From contig NZ_CP015910.2 of NCBI RefSeq assembly GCF_001676785.2, forward strand, positions 2,976,001 to 3,040,000: a stretch of 64,000 bases of DNA, read 5' to 3'. The notes beneath the pieces are model-generated. The model did no database searches and was not told the origin of the DNA. It worked only from the letters and a program-made list of their open reading frames with translations. The DNA comes from Brachyspira hyodysenteriae ATCC 27164 (GTDB lineage Bacteria > Spirochaetota > Brachyspiria > Brachyspirales > Brachyspiraceae). Below are positions 38,978 to 47,819 of this stretch, piece after piece. The position numbers were made by a program, and so were the translations under genes. How positions within the stretch are numbered: the stretch's first letter is position 1; each line of letters opens with the position of its first letter.

Positions 38978-39775
38978 ATGAAAAAAATAATTTTATTTTT
39001 TACTTGTATATTTTCTATTTCATGCTCTAATGCAAATGAAAATGTTCATATTGTAAAAGTAGGATATATAGGAGAATCTGATAAAATTATTTGGGAAGAA
39101 GTTATGAAAAAAGTTTCTAATGATAATATAGAAATAGAACTTGTATCTTATATAAATTATTCTTCTCCTAATAAAGCTTTGAATGATGGAGAAATTGATT
39201 TAAATAATTTTCAGCATTATGCTTTTTTTAATAATGAATTAGAAACAAAAGGATATGAGTTAACTGCAATAGCGGATACATGTCTTGCTGCTATGAATAT
39301 ATACTCTGATAATATAACAAATATTAATCAAATTAAACAATATGATAGAATTGCCATACCCGATGATGATTCTAACAGAGGAAGAGCTTTAAAAGTATTA
39401 GAAGCAGCAGGACTAATAAAATTAAAAGATAAATATAAACTTAACCCTAGCATAAATGATATAGAAGAAAATAAACTAAATCTAAATATCATTGAAGTTG
39501 ATGCTGGAAGTATATATACTCTGCTTCCGGATATTGCATGCGCTGTAATTAATTGTAATTTTGCTTTAAACTTCGGACTTGATCCTTATAAAGATTCAAT
39601 ATTTAAAGATAGTCCAAGCAACTACAATGATAAGAACTATATAAATATTATAGCTGCTAGAACAAAAGACAAAGATAATGAGATATATAAAAAAATAATA
39701 GAAGCATATCAATCTGATGAGATTAAAAATATATATAATAAAAAATTTAAGGGTGTGTATATAGCTGTTTGGTAA
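38978..39775 (+). CDS. MetQ/NlpA-family substrate-binding lipoprotein (1 of 4)
   Basis: A 265-residue lipoprotein (signal ILFFTCIFSISC) of the NlpA family that delivers methionine-like ligands to MetNI. It keeps the motifs seen in the fourth, most typical copy: NNFQHYAFF, ADTCLAAMNIYS, PDDDSNRGRALKVLEAAG and the VDAGSIYTLLPDIACAVIN region. The ATG has no good ribosome binding site. The spacing and direction suggest it is co-transcribed with the dehydrogenase. Confidence 0.9.
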   Translation: MKKIILFFTCIFSISCSNANENVHIVKVGYIGESDKIIWEEVMKKVSNDNIEIELVSYINYSSPNKALNDGEIDLNNFQHYAFFNNELETKGYELTAIADTCLAAMNIYSDNITNINQIKQYDRIAIPDDDSNRGRALKVLEAAGLIKLKDKYKLNPSINDIEENKLNLNIIEVDAGSIYTLLPDIACAVINCNFALNFGLDPYKDSIFKDSPSNYNDKNYINIIAARTKDKDNEIYKKIIEAYQSDEIKNIYNKKFKGVYIAVW

Positions 39776-39806
39776 TTTAATTTTATAGTTTTAATGGGGG
39801 GAAACT

Positions 39807-40595
39807 ATGAAATCTTTATTAATATTTTTTTTATTGATTAATATTCTTTCTTGTAATGATTCTAATATTGATATTATTAAGGTAGGTCATATAGGAGAAT
39901 TTGATTATGATATATGGCAAAAAATAGACGAAGAATTACAAATTGAAAATGCCAAATTGGATCTGGTATATTTTGAAGATTATGAAATTTTAAATAAGGC
40001 ATTAGATGACGGAGATATAGATTTGAATTCTTTTCAAAACTATTTATATTTTGTAAATGAAACTAACAAATATAATTATAATCTTCATATTTTAGGAAAA
40101 ACTTTTGTGGCTCCTATGAATATATACTCAAAATTTATAACTAATATAAATCAAATATCATCGAATGCTAAAATAGCTATTCCTGATGATGAAGTCAATC
40201 TATCAAGGGCATTGCAAATATTAGAGGTGGCAAATATAATAAAACTTGAAAGATTTGATAACCATTTTTATAATATATCTAATGTCATAGAAAATAATTT
40301 AAATATTCAGATTATACCTATGGATGCTAGTATAATTTACTACAATATGGATAAAGTTGATGCCGCAGTTATAAATTACGGTTTCATTTCAGATTATATA
40401 AATTATAAAATTATTTTTTATGATGATATAACGCAATATTCACATATGGGTATGATGTCATATGCAAATCTGATTGTATGCAGAGAGAAAGACAAAAATT
40501 GTAATCTTTATAAATTTATAGCAGAAAGCTACAGACAAAAAATAAGAAAAAATATAGAAAAAAATATATTAGACGGTCTCATAGCAGTTGACTAA
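39807..40595 (+). CDS. Divergent MetQ/NlpA-family lipoprotein (2 of 4)
   Basis: 262 residues, lipobox NILSC. It is homologous to the other copies (KVGHIGEFDYDIW, ALDDGDIDLNSFQNYLYF), but the ligand pocket motifs differ. FQH has become FQN, and the usual N-x-GRAL segment is DDEVNLSRALQILE. The third copy shares both changes, so copies 2 and 3 form a diverged pair likely to bind something else. GGGGGG lies before the ATG. Confidence 0.87.
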   Translation: MKSLLIFFLLINILSCNDSNIDIIKVGHIGEFDYDIWQKIDEELQIENAKLDLVYFEDYEILNKALDDGDIDLNSFQNYLYFVNETNKYNYNLHILGKTFVAPMNIYSKFITNINQISSNAKIAIPDDEVNLSRALQILEVANIIKLERFDNHFYNISNVIENNLNIQIIPMDASIIYYNMDKVDAAVINYGFISDYINYKIIFYDDITQYSHMGMMSYANLIVCREKDKNCNLYKFIAESYRQKIRKNIEKNILDGLIAVD

Positions 40596-40615
40596 TATTA
40601 GTATAGGAAATATAT

Positions 40616-41404
40616 ATGAAAAAACTATTATTTATTTTATTTTTATTATCATTTATTATTTCATGTAATTGCAAAAAAGATGAAGTAGTAAAAATAGGAT
40701 ACATAGGAGAGCTTGATATGAGTATATGGGAATATGTATCCAATGAAATGAAAGAAAAAAATATTATTTTGGAATTAATACAATTTTCAGATTATTCTAT
40801 AATAAATAAAGCTTTAAATAGTGGACATATAGATTTAAATCATTTTCAGAATTACGCTTACTTTGTTAATGCCACAAATAAAAATGATTATTATTTGAGC
40901 ATTATAGATAAAACATTTATAGCTTCTATGAATATGTATTCAAAAAATTTAACCAATCTATCTCAATTGCAGCTTAATTCTAAAATAGCAATTCCAAAAG
41001 ATGAAGTAAATTTATCCAGAGCTTTAAAAATATTAGAATCTATAGGATTATTAAAATTAACTAAAAAGGATAATATCAATTATAATTTTACTACAAATGA
41101 TATAAGAGAAAATTATTTAAAATTAGAGTTTGTAGATGTAGAAGCAGACGATGTTTATTCTGTAGTATCTTTTGTTGATGCTGCTTTCGTTAATCTCAAT
41201 CTTAATTTTGATTTTAAAGATTCAAATATTTTATATTATGATGATCCTAGCAAATATGATTCTGATATGTATATTAATCTAATAGCTGCAAGATTAGAAG
41301 ATGAGGATAACAGTCTTTATAAAACTATAGCTGAAGCTTATAAAAAAAGAATAAAAGAGGTTGTAGAATCAGGAAAATTAGAGGGAATTATCATCAATTA
41401 TTAA
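40616..41404 (+). CDS. Divergent MetQ/NlpA-family lipoprotein (3 of 4)
   Basis: 262 residues, lipobox FIISC. It is closest to the preceding gene, sharing NHFQNYAYFVNATNK and KDEVNLSRALKILES where methionine-binding members have FQH and N-x-GRAL. It begins 20 bases after the second copy, preceded by TAGGAA, and is probably in the same transcript. The ligand is unknown, and no separate permease is present, so it would have to share MetNI. Confidence 0.87.
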   Translation: MKKLLFILFLLSFIISCNCKKDEVVKIGYIGELDMSIWEYVSNEMKEKNIILELIQFSDYSIINKALNSGHIDLNHFQNYAYFVNATNKNDYYLSIIDKTFIASMNMYSKNLTNLSQLQLNSKIAIPKDEVNLSRALKILESIGLLKLTKKDNINYNFTTNDIRENYLKLEFVDVEADDVYSVVSFVDAAFVNLNLNFDFKDSNILYYDDPSKYDSDMYINLIAARLEDEDNSLYKTIAEAYKKRIKEVVESGKLEGIIINY

Positions 41405-41410
41405 TAGTTT

Positions 41411-41440
41411 TTATTGAAATTATTCAAAAAATAATATAAT
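41411..41440 (+). promoter_or_regulatory. Internal promoter before the fourth MetQ gene
   Basis: TTGAAA, 15 bases and TATAAT lie in the only sizeable gap (78 bases) of the lipoprotein array. This suggests that the last, most typical binding protein can be made independently of the operon. Confidence 0.45.
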
Positions 41441-41482
41441 CTAAATAAATTAATTTCATTAAAATTTTATAAAGGAGCGAAA

Positions 41483-42298
41483 ATGAAAAAATTTTTATTA
41501 TTGGTATCATCAGCCATATTATCATTAATGATATTATCATGCGGAAATACTTCTTCTGGTGATCAAAAGATAGTTAAAGTTGGTTTTGCTGGAGAGTCTG
41601 ATTATCAAATTTGGGATCCTATAGTAGCTAAATTAGCTGAAGAAGGAATTAAAGTAGAGCTAGTATCTTTCTCTGATTATACTATACCTAATCAGGCTTT
41701 GAATGACGGAGAAATTGACTTGAATGCTTTTCAGCATTATGCATACTTTAATGATGAAGTATCAAATAAAGGATATGACTTAACTGCTATTGCTGATACT
41801 TATATATCTGCTATGAATATTTATTCTACTAATATTACTGATGTAAAAGAATTAAAAAACGGCGATAAAATAGCTATACCTAATGACCCTTCTAATGGAG
41901 GAAGAGCTTTAAAAGTTCTTCAGGCTGCAGGAATCATTAAAGTAAAACCTGAAGCAGGAGATACTCCTAGCGTAAGCGATATAATAGAAAATCCTTTAAA
42001 CATTGAAATAGTTGAAATGGATGCGGGTGCTATTTACGGTGTTCTTCCTGATGTTGCTTGTGCTGTTATCAATGGAAACTATGCTATAGACTTCGGTTTG
42101 AATCCTGGTTCTGATTATATATTCAAAGATGATCCTTCTATTTACAGCGGAAAATCTTTTGTTAATTTAATAGCTGCAAGAACTAAAGATAAAGATAATG
42201 AATTATACAAAAAAGTTGTAGAAACTTATCAATCTGAAATAGTAGAAAAAGTTTATAATGAAAATTTCTTAGGTTCTTATCTTCCTACTTGGAAATAA
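41483..42298 (+). CDS. metQ: Methionine-binding lipoprotein MetQ (4 of 4)
   Basis: A 271-residue NlpA-family lipoprotein with the most typical sequence of the four. The signal ends in MILSCGN, and the mature part has KVGFAGESDYQIWDPI, NAFQHYAYFND, PNDPSNGGRALKVLQAAG and PDVACAVINGNYAIDFGL. It is the best candidate for the true methionine-binding partner of MetNI. AAAGGAG precedes its ATG, an internal promoter lies upstream, and a strong terminator follows. Confidence 0.92.
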   Translation: MKKFLLLVSSAILSLMILSCGNTSSGDQKIVKVGFAGESDYQIWDPIVAKLAEEGIKVELVSFSDYTIPNQALNDGEIDLNAFQHYAYFNDEVSNKGYDLTAIADTYISAMNIYSTNITDVKELKNGDKIAIPNDPSNGGRALKVLQAAGIIKVKPEAGDTPSVSDIIENPLNIEIVEMDAGAIYGVLPDVACAVINGNYAIDFGLNPGSDYIFKDDPSIYSGKSFVNLIAARTKDKDNELYKKVVETYQSEIVEKVYNENFLGSYLPTWK

Positions 42299-42336
42299 TA
42301 TAAATATTAATTGAATAATATTTGAATTATAAAAAG

Positions 42337-42372
42337 AAAAGCATGAGATTTTTATTATCTCATGCTTTTTTA
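42337..42372. terminator. Bidirectional terminator between metQ and the PTS operon
   Basis: The AAAAGCATGAGAT / ATCTCATGCTTTT perfect 13-bp stem has a 7-base loop and T-rich tails on both strands, between convergent transcription units. Confidence 0.85.
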
Positions 42373-42400
42373 TTTTGTTTTTTATATCATAATAATTTAA

Positions 42401-42829
42401 TTAATCTAAATCGATATCATCATCTTCTTCATCTAAAGAAGGCTCTAATATAGCATCTTTACCTGTACTCATTATATCATTAACCAATTCATTAATATCT
42501 TCTTTATCAGATGAAAAATATTCTAATAACATAGAAAAATTCATTCCTGCTATAAGTCTAATATTAAATTTATTTTTCTCTTTTTTTGAAAATATATTTC
42601 CTATATTAAAAGGAGTTCCGCCATATAAATCTGCTAATATTATAATATCTTTCACATCATTCATTTCATCTAAGCAGCTTTGTAATTTTTTGGAAGTTCC
42701 TTCAAATCCGTCATCAGCTGACATGCATACTGTACGATATCCTGAAACTTCTCCTAATATCATTTTAGCAGATTCCATTATTTCATGAGCAAAATTACCA
42801 TGGCTCATAAGTATTAAACTAGGTTTCAT
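42401..42829 (-). CDS. PTS mannose-class EIIA component
   Basis: A 142-residue cytoplasmic phosphocarrier of the mannose/sorbose family. The phosphorylated histidine is in LMSHGNFAHEIMES, and DLYGGTPFNIG is the other family motif. The C-terminus ends in a run of Asp and Glu. It receives phosphate from HPr and passes it to the EIIB encoded four genes upstream. Its ATG directly abuts the stop codon of the serine hydrolase gene, with GGAGG inside that gene, so it is translationally coupled as the last gene of the operon. Confidence 0.92.
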   Translation of the reverse strand: MKPSLILMSHGNFAHEIMESAKMILGEVSGYRTVCMSADDGFEGTSKKLQSCLDEMNDVKDIIILADLYGGTPFNIGNIFSKKEKNKFNIRLIAGMNFSMLLEYFSSDKEDINELVNDIMSTGKDAILEPSLDEEDDDIDLD

Positions 42830-43792
42830 TTATTCCTCCATAAATATTTTATTAATTTCTTCTCTCAATTCTAAATAGGTATTATTATTTCTATTGGGGT
42901 GAATTCTGTTTGTAAGAACTATCATAGCCTCTTTAGAATTTAAATTTATTAATATAGAAGTTCCTGTAAAACCTGTATGATATAAAGTATATTTTCCATA
43001 TCTTTTATCCCAGCCTAAAGTTCTATCTCCAAAATTAATATCTATTAATTTTTTTATTGAACTATGAGATAAAATTTTTTCATCGTCTTTTAATATAGAA
43101 CAAACAAAAATATTTAAATCTTCAAGCGTAGAAAATAATCCTGCACTTCCTATCTCTCCTAAAGCATAAGCTTTGGAGTCATGAACTTCTCCGCATATTA
43201 TTCCTCTTTTATCTGTAATCTCAGTTGGTATGCAGTAATATTTATTTGAAGGATAATATGAAGTATTATTCATATCAGCAGAATTAAAAATATAATCTTT
43301 AAATGCTTTATCTAAATTGAGATTTGTAATATTTTCTATTATAAATCCAAGTATAATAAAGCCTATATCAGAGTATATTGTTTTATGATAGTTTTCTTTA
43401 TTTATAATAGTGTTATTAAATATTTTATTTCTATCTATATTGGTTTTATCTTCTAAATCTGCTTTAAGTCCTGAATTATGAAGCAGAAGCTCTTCTATAG
43501 TAATATTTTCATCTTTGAAATTACTGCAGAATTTAACAGCTTTATCATATAAATTGATTTTACCTAAATCCAATAATTTAAGCATCATTGAGGCAGTACC
43601 TACAACTTTTGTAAGCGAAGCTAAATCATAAATACTATTACTATCAACTTTATTTAAATTATTAGTTCCGTAAACACCTATATAATTATTTTTAATATAA
43701 TTGTCTTTTATAAAACTATATGAAGCATTATATACGATATTATTTTCTACCGCTTTATTCAACATAGATGATATAGTGTCAAATTTATCCAC
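42830..43792 (-). CDS. Cytoplasmic beta-lactamase-fold serine hydrolase
   Basis: A 320-residue member of the class C beta-lactamase/esterase fold. The S-x-x-K nucleophile is in DLASLTKVVGT, the Y-x-N-like element is in YHKTIYSDIGF (YSD), and an HTG triad (LYHTGFTGTS) stands in place of KTG. There is no signal peptide, unlike AmiE, the exported relative in the Bacillus MurNAc operon. The start is GTG 43792, with AAGGGA 6 bases upstream. Its position between murQ and EIIA suggests it acts on imported muropeptide fragments. That is inference. Confidence 0.78.
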   Translation of the reverse strand: MDKFDTISSMLNKAVENNIVYNASYSFIKDNYIKNNYIGVYGTNNLNKVDSNSIYDLASLTKVVGTASMMLKLLDLGKINLYDKAVKFCSNFKDENITIEELLLHNSGLKADLEDKTNIDRNKIFNNTIINKENYHKTIYSDIGFIILGFIIENITNLNLDKAFKDYIFNSADMNNTSYYPSNKYYCIPTEITDKRGIICGEVHDSKAYALGEIGSAGLFSTLEDLNIFVCSILKDDEKILSHSSIKKLIDINFGDRTLGWDKRYGKYTLYHTGFTGTSILINLNSKEAMIVLTNRIHPNRNNNTYLELREEINKIFMEE

Positions 43793-43823
43793 AGTAATCC
43801 CTTTAAGTATAAATTATAATTTT

Positions 43824-44732
43824 TTAGGCACTTTTAGCTTTTTCTATAGCTATTCTCACCATGTTATTAGATTCTTTCAAAAGTTTCTGAGCTTTATCTT
43901 TATCTATAGAAGCCTTATTCATTATTATTGATACAGCAACAGATTTTCCGGATTCTTCAAATAATTTAGATGACTTTTCTATGTCAAGCCCTGTTATTGA
44001 AGATATCATTCTTACAGCTCTAGTTTCCAACTTTTTATTTGTAGGAAGCACATTAACCATATAGTTTCCGTACACCATTCCTGATTTTATCATCACACCT
44101 GTTGAAATACTGTTTACAACCATCTTAGCAGCTGTTCCAGATTTCATTCTAGTAGAACCAGATATTACTTCAGCCCCTACTATAGGAGTAATAACTATAT
44201 CAGCAGATTTCTCAACATTTTCATTTCTATTTGATGATATCATCACAGTTAATGCCCCTACTTCTTTCGCATAATCTAATCCTCCTAATACATAAGGAGT
44301 TCTTCCGCTTGCAGCTATTCCTACAACGCAGTCTAAATTAGAAAGTTTGCAATTTACTAAATCTTCTCTTCCTAATTCTCTTGAATCTTCTGCGCCTTCA
44401 ACAGCTCTGTACATAGCTTCTTTTCCGCCTGCTATGAGTCCGAAAGCTCTTTCAGGTGAAACATTGTATGTCGGAGTAAGCTCTACTGCATCTAAAGTAC
44501 CCATTCTTCCAGATGAACCGGCACCTATATATATTAATCTGCCGCCTTTTACATATCTTTTTGCTATTTCATCTATAGCTTTTGCAATATTTTCACTTTC
44601 TTTGCCTACTGCCTCAGCAACTTTAACATCTTCAGAATTTATTATCTTAACCATTTCTATAGTACTTAAAGCATCTATATTCTTAGAATTTTCATTTACA
44701 GATTCTGTTACAAGATTATCTAAATTTTCCAT
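43824..44732 (-). CDS. murQ: N-acetylmuramic acid 6-phosphate etherase
   Basis: A 302-residue SIS-fold lyase that cleaves the lactyl ether of MurNAc-6-phosphate to GlcNAc-6-phosphate and D-lactate in peptidoglycan recycling. Characteristic motifs are GAGSSGRMGTLDAVELTPTY, the catalytic glutamate in VEGAEDSRELG, GIAASGRTPYV and SGSTRMKSGTAAKMVVN. GGAG precedes the ATG. Its place in a PTS operon with an RpiR regulator defines the likely substrate of the transporter. Confidence 0.96.
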   Translation of the reverse strand: MENLDNLVTESVNENSKNIDALSTIEMVKIINSEDVKVAEAVGKESENIAKAIDEIAKRYVKGGRLIYIGAGSSGRMGTLDAVELTPTYNVSPERAFGLIAGGKEAMYRAVEGAEDSRELGREDLVNCKLSNLDCVVGIAASGRTPYVLGGLDYAKEVGALTVMISSNRNENVEKSADIVITPIVGAEVISGSTRMKSGTAAKMVVNSISTGVMIKSGMVYGNYMVNVLPTNKKLETRAVRMISSITGLDIEKSSKLFEESGKSVAVSIIMNKASIDKDKAQKLLKESNNMVRIAIEKAKSA

Positions 44733-44753
44733 ATTTTATAACTCCATGTATAC

Positions 44754-45611
44754 TTATTCTTCATCATCTAATTTTAATTCTCTAGTTAGAATGCTTGTAT
44801 TTATGAGATTCTCTTTTATATTTTCAAAGTCTTTCTGTATAGCTCCGAAGTATAAAAGATCGCTCACAATAAGAGATGAATATTTTGAAGTAATAGCACC
44901 CATTCTGGTAAGCTCTTCATTATTAGGAACAGTGATCAAAACATCAGCCATCTTAGAAAGATTATTTGTTTTCTTTCTTGTTACAGCTATTATAGATGCT
45001 TTTTTTGAAGAAGCTATTTTCACAGGATAAATAACTTCATTAGTTCTGCCGCTATATGAAAAGGCTATAACTACATCTTCCTCTGTAAGATAATTAAAAA
45101 ACTCAGCATTTAAATGTGCATCTTCATAAAAGAAAGCATTGAAATTTGCTCTCTTAAGTTTATGAAATAAATCATAAGCTGATATAGAAGAAGCTCCTAT
45201 ACCAAGCATATATATATTTCTTGCATTTCTTATTAGTTTAAAAGCCTTCTCCAAAGCCTCTTTATCTAATTGATAGAAAAAGTCTTCATTAGAGGATTTT
45301 ATTAAAAGCATAATCTTATTGCATAGTTCTTCTACATTATCATCAGCTGATATTATGGTATTGATATTATATTTATTATCATCCTCACCATTTTTACTTG
45401 CTATAGATATTTTAAGTTCATCTAATCCCTTAAACCCAAGATCCTTAGCAAATCTAACCACAGAAGCAGATGATACTCCGCAGTTTTTTGAAATATCTAA
45501 TGCAGTTAATTTAATAACCTCTTTTGGGTTTGACAAAATATAATTAGATATTTTCTTGTATGCTTTACTAAAATCTTCGTATTTATCTCTTATTATTAAA
45601 TATGCATTCAT
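44754..45611 (-). CDS. RpiR-family transcriptional regulator (MurR-like)
   Basis: ~285 residues. The N-terminal RpiR helix-turn-helix (ISKNCGVSSASVVRFAKDLGF) is followed by a SIS sugar-phosphate domain (YMLGIGASSISAYDLFHKL, IAFSYSGRTNEV). MurR proteins of this family respond to MurNAc-6-phosphate. It lies between EIIB and murQ and probably controls the operon through the twin palindromes upstream of the EIIC gene. ATG 45611 is preferred over GTG 45620, which immediately follows the EIIB stop. Confidence 0.9.
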   Translation of the reverse strand: MNAYLIIRDKYEDFSKAYKKISNYILSNPKEVIKLTALDISKNCGVSSASVVRFAKDLGFKGLDELKISIASKNGEDDNKYNINTIISADDNVEELCNKIMLLIKSSNEDFFYQLDKEALEKAFKLIRNARNIYMLGIGASSISAYDLFHKLKRANFNAFFYEDAHLNAEFFNYLTEEDVVIAFSYSGRTNEVIYPVKIASSKKASIIAVTRKKTNNLSKMADVLITVPNNEELTRMGAITSKYSSLIVSDLLYFGAIQKDFENIKENLINTSILTRELKLDDEE

Positions 45612-45622
45612 TTTTACCACTC

Positions 45623-46099
45623 TTATTTTAAATATGCTTCTATAGATTGATCGGATTCATTTGGAAGCATTTGAGCAGTTACTTTTATACCATCGGCTAT
45701 CATATCTTTTATTAATGCTATATCTTCATCTGTAAGGTTTACAGATTTCTTTATTTGCACAGAGCCTTCTTTTTTAGCTACATTACCAATATTAACAGTT
45801 TCTATAGGTACGCCGTCTTTGATTATCTTATTCATATCTTCTATATTTTTAGTTATTAAAAATATTTTATCTTCATCATATACGCCTTCTTTAAACTTTT
45901 CTGCAGCTTTAGCTTTTGATAATATTGATAATTTTACTCCTGCAGGTTTTGATATTTTTAAAGCGGCTATTATAGTTTCATCTTTAACAGCCTGATCATT
46001 AACTACAGCTATTCTTGTAGCTCCTACAGTATTTGTCCATACCATAGCAACTTGTCCATGTATTAATCTTTCATCTACTCTAGCATTTACTATACTCAT
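45623..46099 (-). CDS. PTS mannose-class EIIB component
   Basis: A 158-residue cytoplasmic EIIB. The phosphorylated histidine lies in VDERLIHGQVAMVW near the N-terminus, the invariant mannose-family motif. The C-terminal part (GNVAKKEGSVQIKKSVNLTDED) is normal. It transfers phosphate from EIIA to the sugar during uptake by the EIIC-EIID pair encoded just upstream. Same operon: 31 bases after EIID and 11 bases before the regulator. Confidence 0.94.
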   Translation of the reverse strand: MSIVNARVDERLIHGQVAMVWTNTVGATRIAVVNDQAVKDETIIAALKISKPAGVKLSILSKAKAAEKFKEGVYDEDKIFLITKNIEDMNKIIKDGVPIETVNIGNVAKKEGSVQIKKSVNLTDEDIALIKDMIADGIKVTAQMLPNESDQSIEAYLK

Positions 46100-46130
46100 A
46101 TTATTATCTCCTTTTTATATATTTTAAAAA

Positions 46131-46958
46131 TTATTTACTAAATAAACCAATAACAAAATCAAGCATTCCTTGAGAATTACCCAATACCATTCCTATTGCT
46201 ATTATTACTACGATCAAATGAGTAGAATTAAATTTCTTCTTACCCAATAGCCAATAAGAGAATAATACTACAAGAAGCGGTATTAATGAAGGCATTATCT
46301 TATCAAGCATTGACTGTATATCCAAAGAAACCTCACCTAAATTGAATGTAAGATTAAGTTTATAAGTTATAACAGATGCTATTAATCCGCCTACAACTGT
46401 TAATCCCAAAATAGCAGCTCCTTCTGTTATAGGTGCTATAGAATTGGCAAATCCTACTGCCAATTTTTTACTTTGATTGTATCCAAGATAAGTAAATTTA
46501 TATCTTAGAAAAAGTACAGCTAAACATGCAAATACTGGTACTATTAATCCTATAGCATTTCCGTCTAATGCCACATAAGAAGCAATAGAAAATACTATAG
46601 CTCTATATATAGCAAGAAATAAAGTATCGCCTACGCCGGCAAAAGGTCCCATTAAACCTGTTTTCAAACTAGATACAGCCTCTTCAGATTTTTCACCTAA
46701 ACTCTCTTCCAAAGCCATATCTGCCCCTATTATAAGGTGAGACATTGCAGGAGTGGTATTGAAATATCCTAACTGCATTTTTAAAGCTTTTTTCATTCCT
46801 TCAGGATTATTTTTATATATTCTTTTTAAGGCAGGCATTATTACCCAAGCATATCCTAATCCCTGCATTTTCTCATAATTCCATCCCCATTGAAATCCGA
46901 ATAAATTTCTAACATATACTTTATTAATATCGCTTTTAGTTAATTTATTATTTTCCAT
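46131..46958 (-). CDS. PTS mannose-class EIID component
   Basis: A 275-residue membrane component found only in mannose-family PTS. It has FQWGWNYEKMQGLGYAWVIMP, NTTPAMSHLIIGADMALEE, and GLMGPFAGVGDTLF, the family signature. The C-terminal helix IPLLVVLFSYWLLGKK follows. Together with EIIC it forms the translocation channel. Spacing of 31 bases on both sides supports co-transcription. Confidence 0.95.
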   Translation of the reverse strand: MENNKLTKSDINKVYVRNLFGFQWGWNYEKMQGLGYAWVIMPALKRIYKNNPEGMKKALKMQLGYFNTTPAMSHLIIGADMALEESLGEKSEEAVSSLKTGLMGPFAGVGDTLFLAIYRAIVFSIASYVALDGNAIGLIVPVFACLAVLFLRYKFTYLGYNQSKKLAVGFANSIAPITEGAAILGLTVVGGLIASVITYKLNLTFNLGEVSLDIQSMLDKIMPSLIPLLVVLFSYWLLGKKKFNSTHLIVVIIAIGMVLGNSQGMLDFVIGLFSK

Positions 46959-46989
46959 TTATTAACTCCTATTTTATTAAAATGAATTA

Positions 46990-47796
46990 TTATCCGTCTA
47001 TTTCTATTTCATCATCATCAGAAGCTGAATTACCTGCTGTCTCTTTTACAACTGTTTTATCCATTGTTCTATAATAATTAAGAGAAGCAAAAGCAAATCC
47101 TAATAAAGCTACAGCTAGTACAGTCATGTTTCCGCCGCTGAATGCTATAGCTACAAAACCTATTATGAAATAATAGAAATATTTTTTTAATGGTAAATAT
47201 CTCATAAGTATTGCAATACCCATTGCAGGAAGTAAAGCTCCGGCAGCCTTTAATCCGTTCATAAACCAATCAGGTATGAAATTATTTATAGTCTGTATTA
47301 CTGTTTCTCCGAAAAACAATCCTATAAATACAGGTATTACCCTTGATAATACCCATGGAAAAATACCTAGTACATTGCACATCTCTACTCCTCTGTAATT
47401 ACCTTCCTCTGCATATCTATCTGCTTTGTGCTGGAATATCAAGTTAGTCATTCTTCCTAAAATATCAAGCTGTGTTAATAAAAGTCCTATAGGAACGGCT
47501 ATAGCTATTCCGTATTCAGCACCCCTTTGTGAAATTATCGCATAAGAAGTACCTATTATTGCTCCGGATAAATAATCAGGAACTGTGGCTCCTCCATAAG
47601 TAGCTACTCCTAATGTGGCTAATTGCAAAGTAGCGCCTATAAATAATCCTGATTTTAAATCTCCCAACAAAAAACCTGTAAAAGCAGCAGCAAATAATGG
47701 TGTATATACGCCTATTTGTATAGAAATTTGATCTAATACGCCTATTACTGTGTATATACATAGTATTAGAATTACTACAGAAGATAATTCTTGCAT
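46990..47796 (-). CDS. PTS mannose-class EIIC component
   Basis: A 268-residue membrane component with repeated hydrophobic helices. Family segments are TPLFAAAFTGFLLGDLKSGLFIGATLQLATLGVATYGGATVP split across two helices, and the later GAEYGIAIAVPIGLLLTQLD. A short acidic tail ends the protein. It is the first gene of the operon EIIC-EIID-EIIB-rpiR-murQ-hydrolase-EIIA, preceded by TAGGAG and by a promoter flanked by two operators. Confidence 0.94.
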   Translation of the reverse strand: MQELSSVVILILCIYTVIGVLDQISIQIGVYTPLFAAAFTGFLLGDLKSGLFIGATLQLATLGVATYGGATVPDYLSGAIIGTSYAIISQRGAEYGIAIAVPIGLLLTQLDILGRMTNLIFQHKADRYAEEGNYRGVEMCNVLGIFPWVLSRVIPVFIGLFFGETVIQTINNFIPDWFMNGLKAAGALLPAMGIAILMRYLPLKKYFYYFIIGFVAIAFSGGNMTVLAVALLGFAFASLNYYRTMDKTVVKETAGNSASDDDEIEIDG

Positions 47797-47819
47797 AAAA
47801 CATACTCCTAAAATATTTT

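Noticed and set aside
44347-45030. 227-codon open frame opposite murQ and the RpiR regulator
   Set aside because: It spans two well-supported genes on the other strand and is rich in Ser and Phe, as antisense frames are here.
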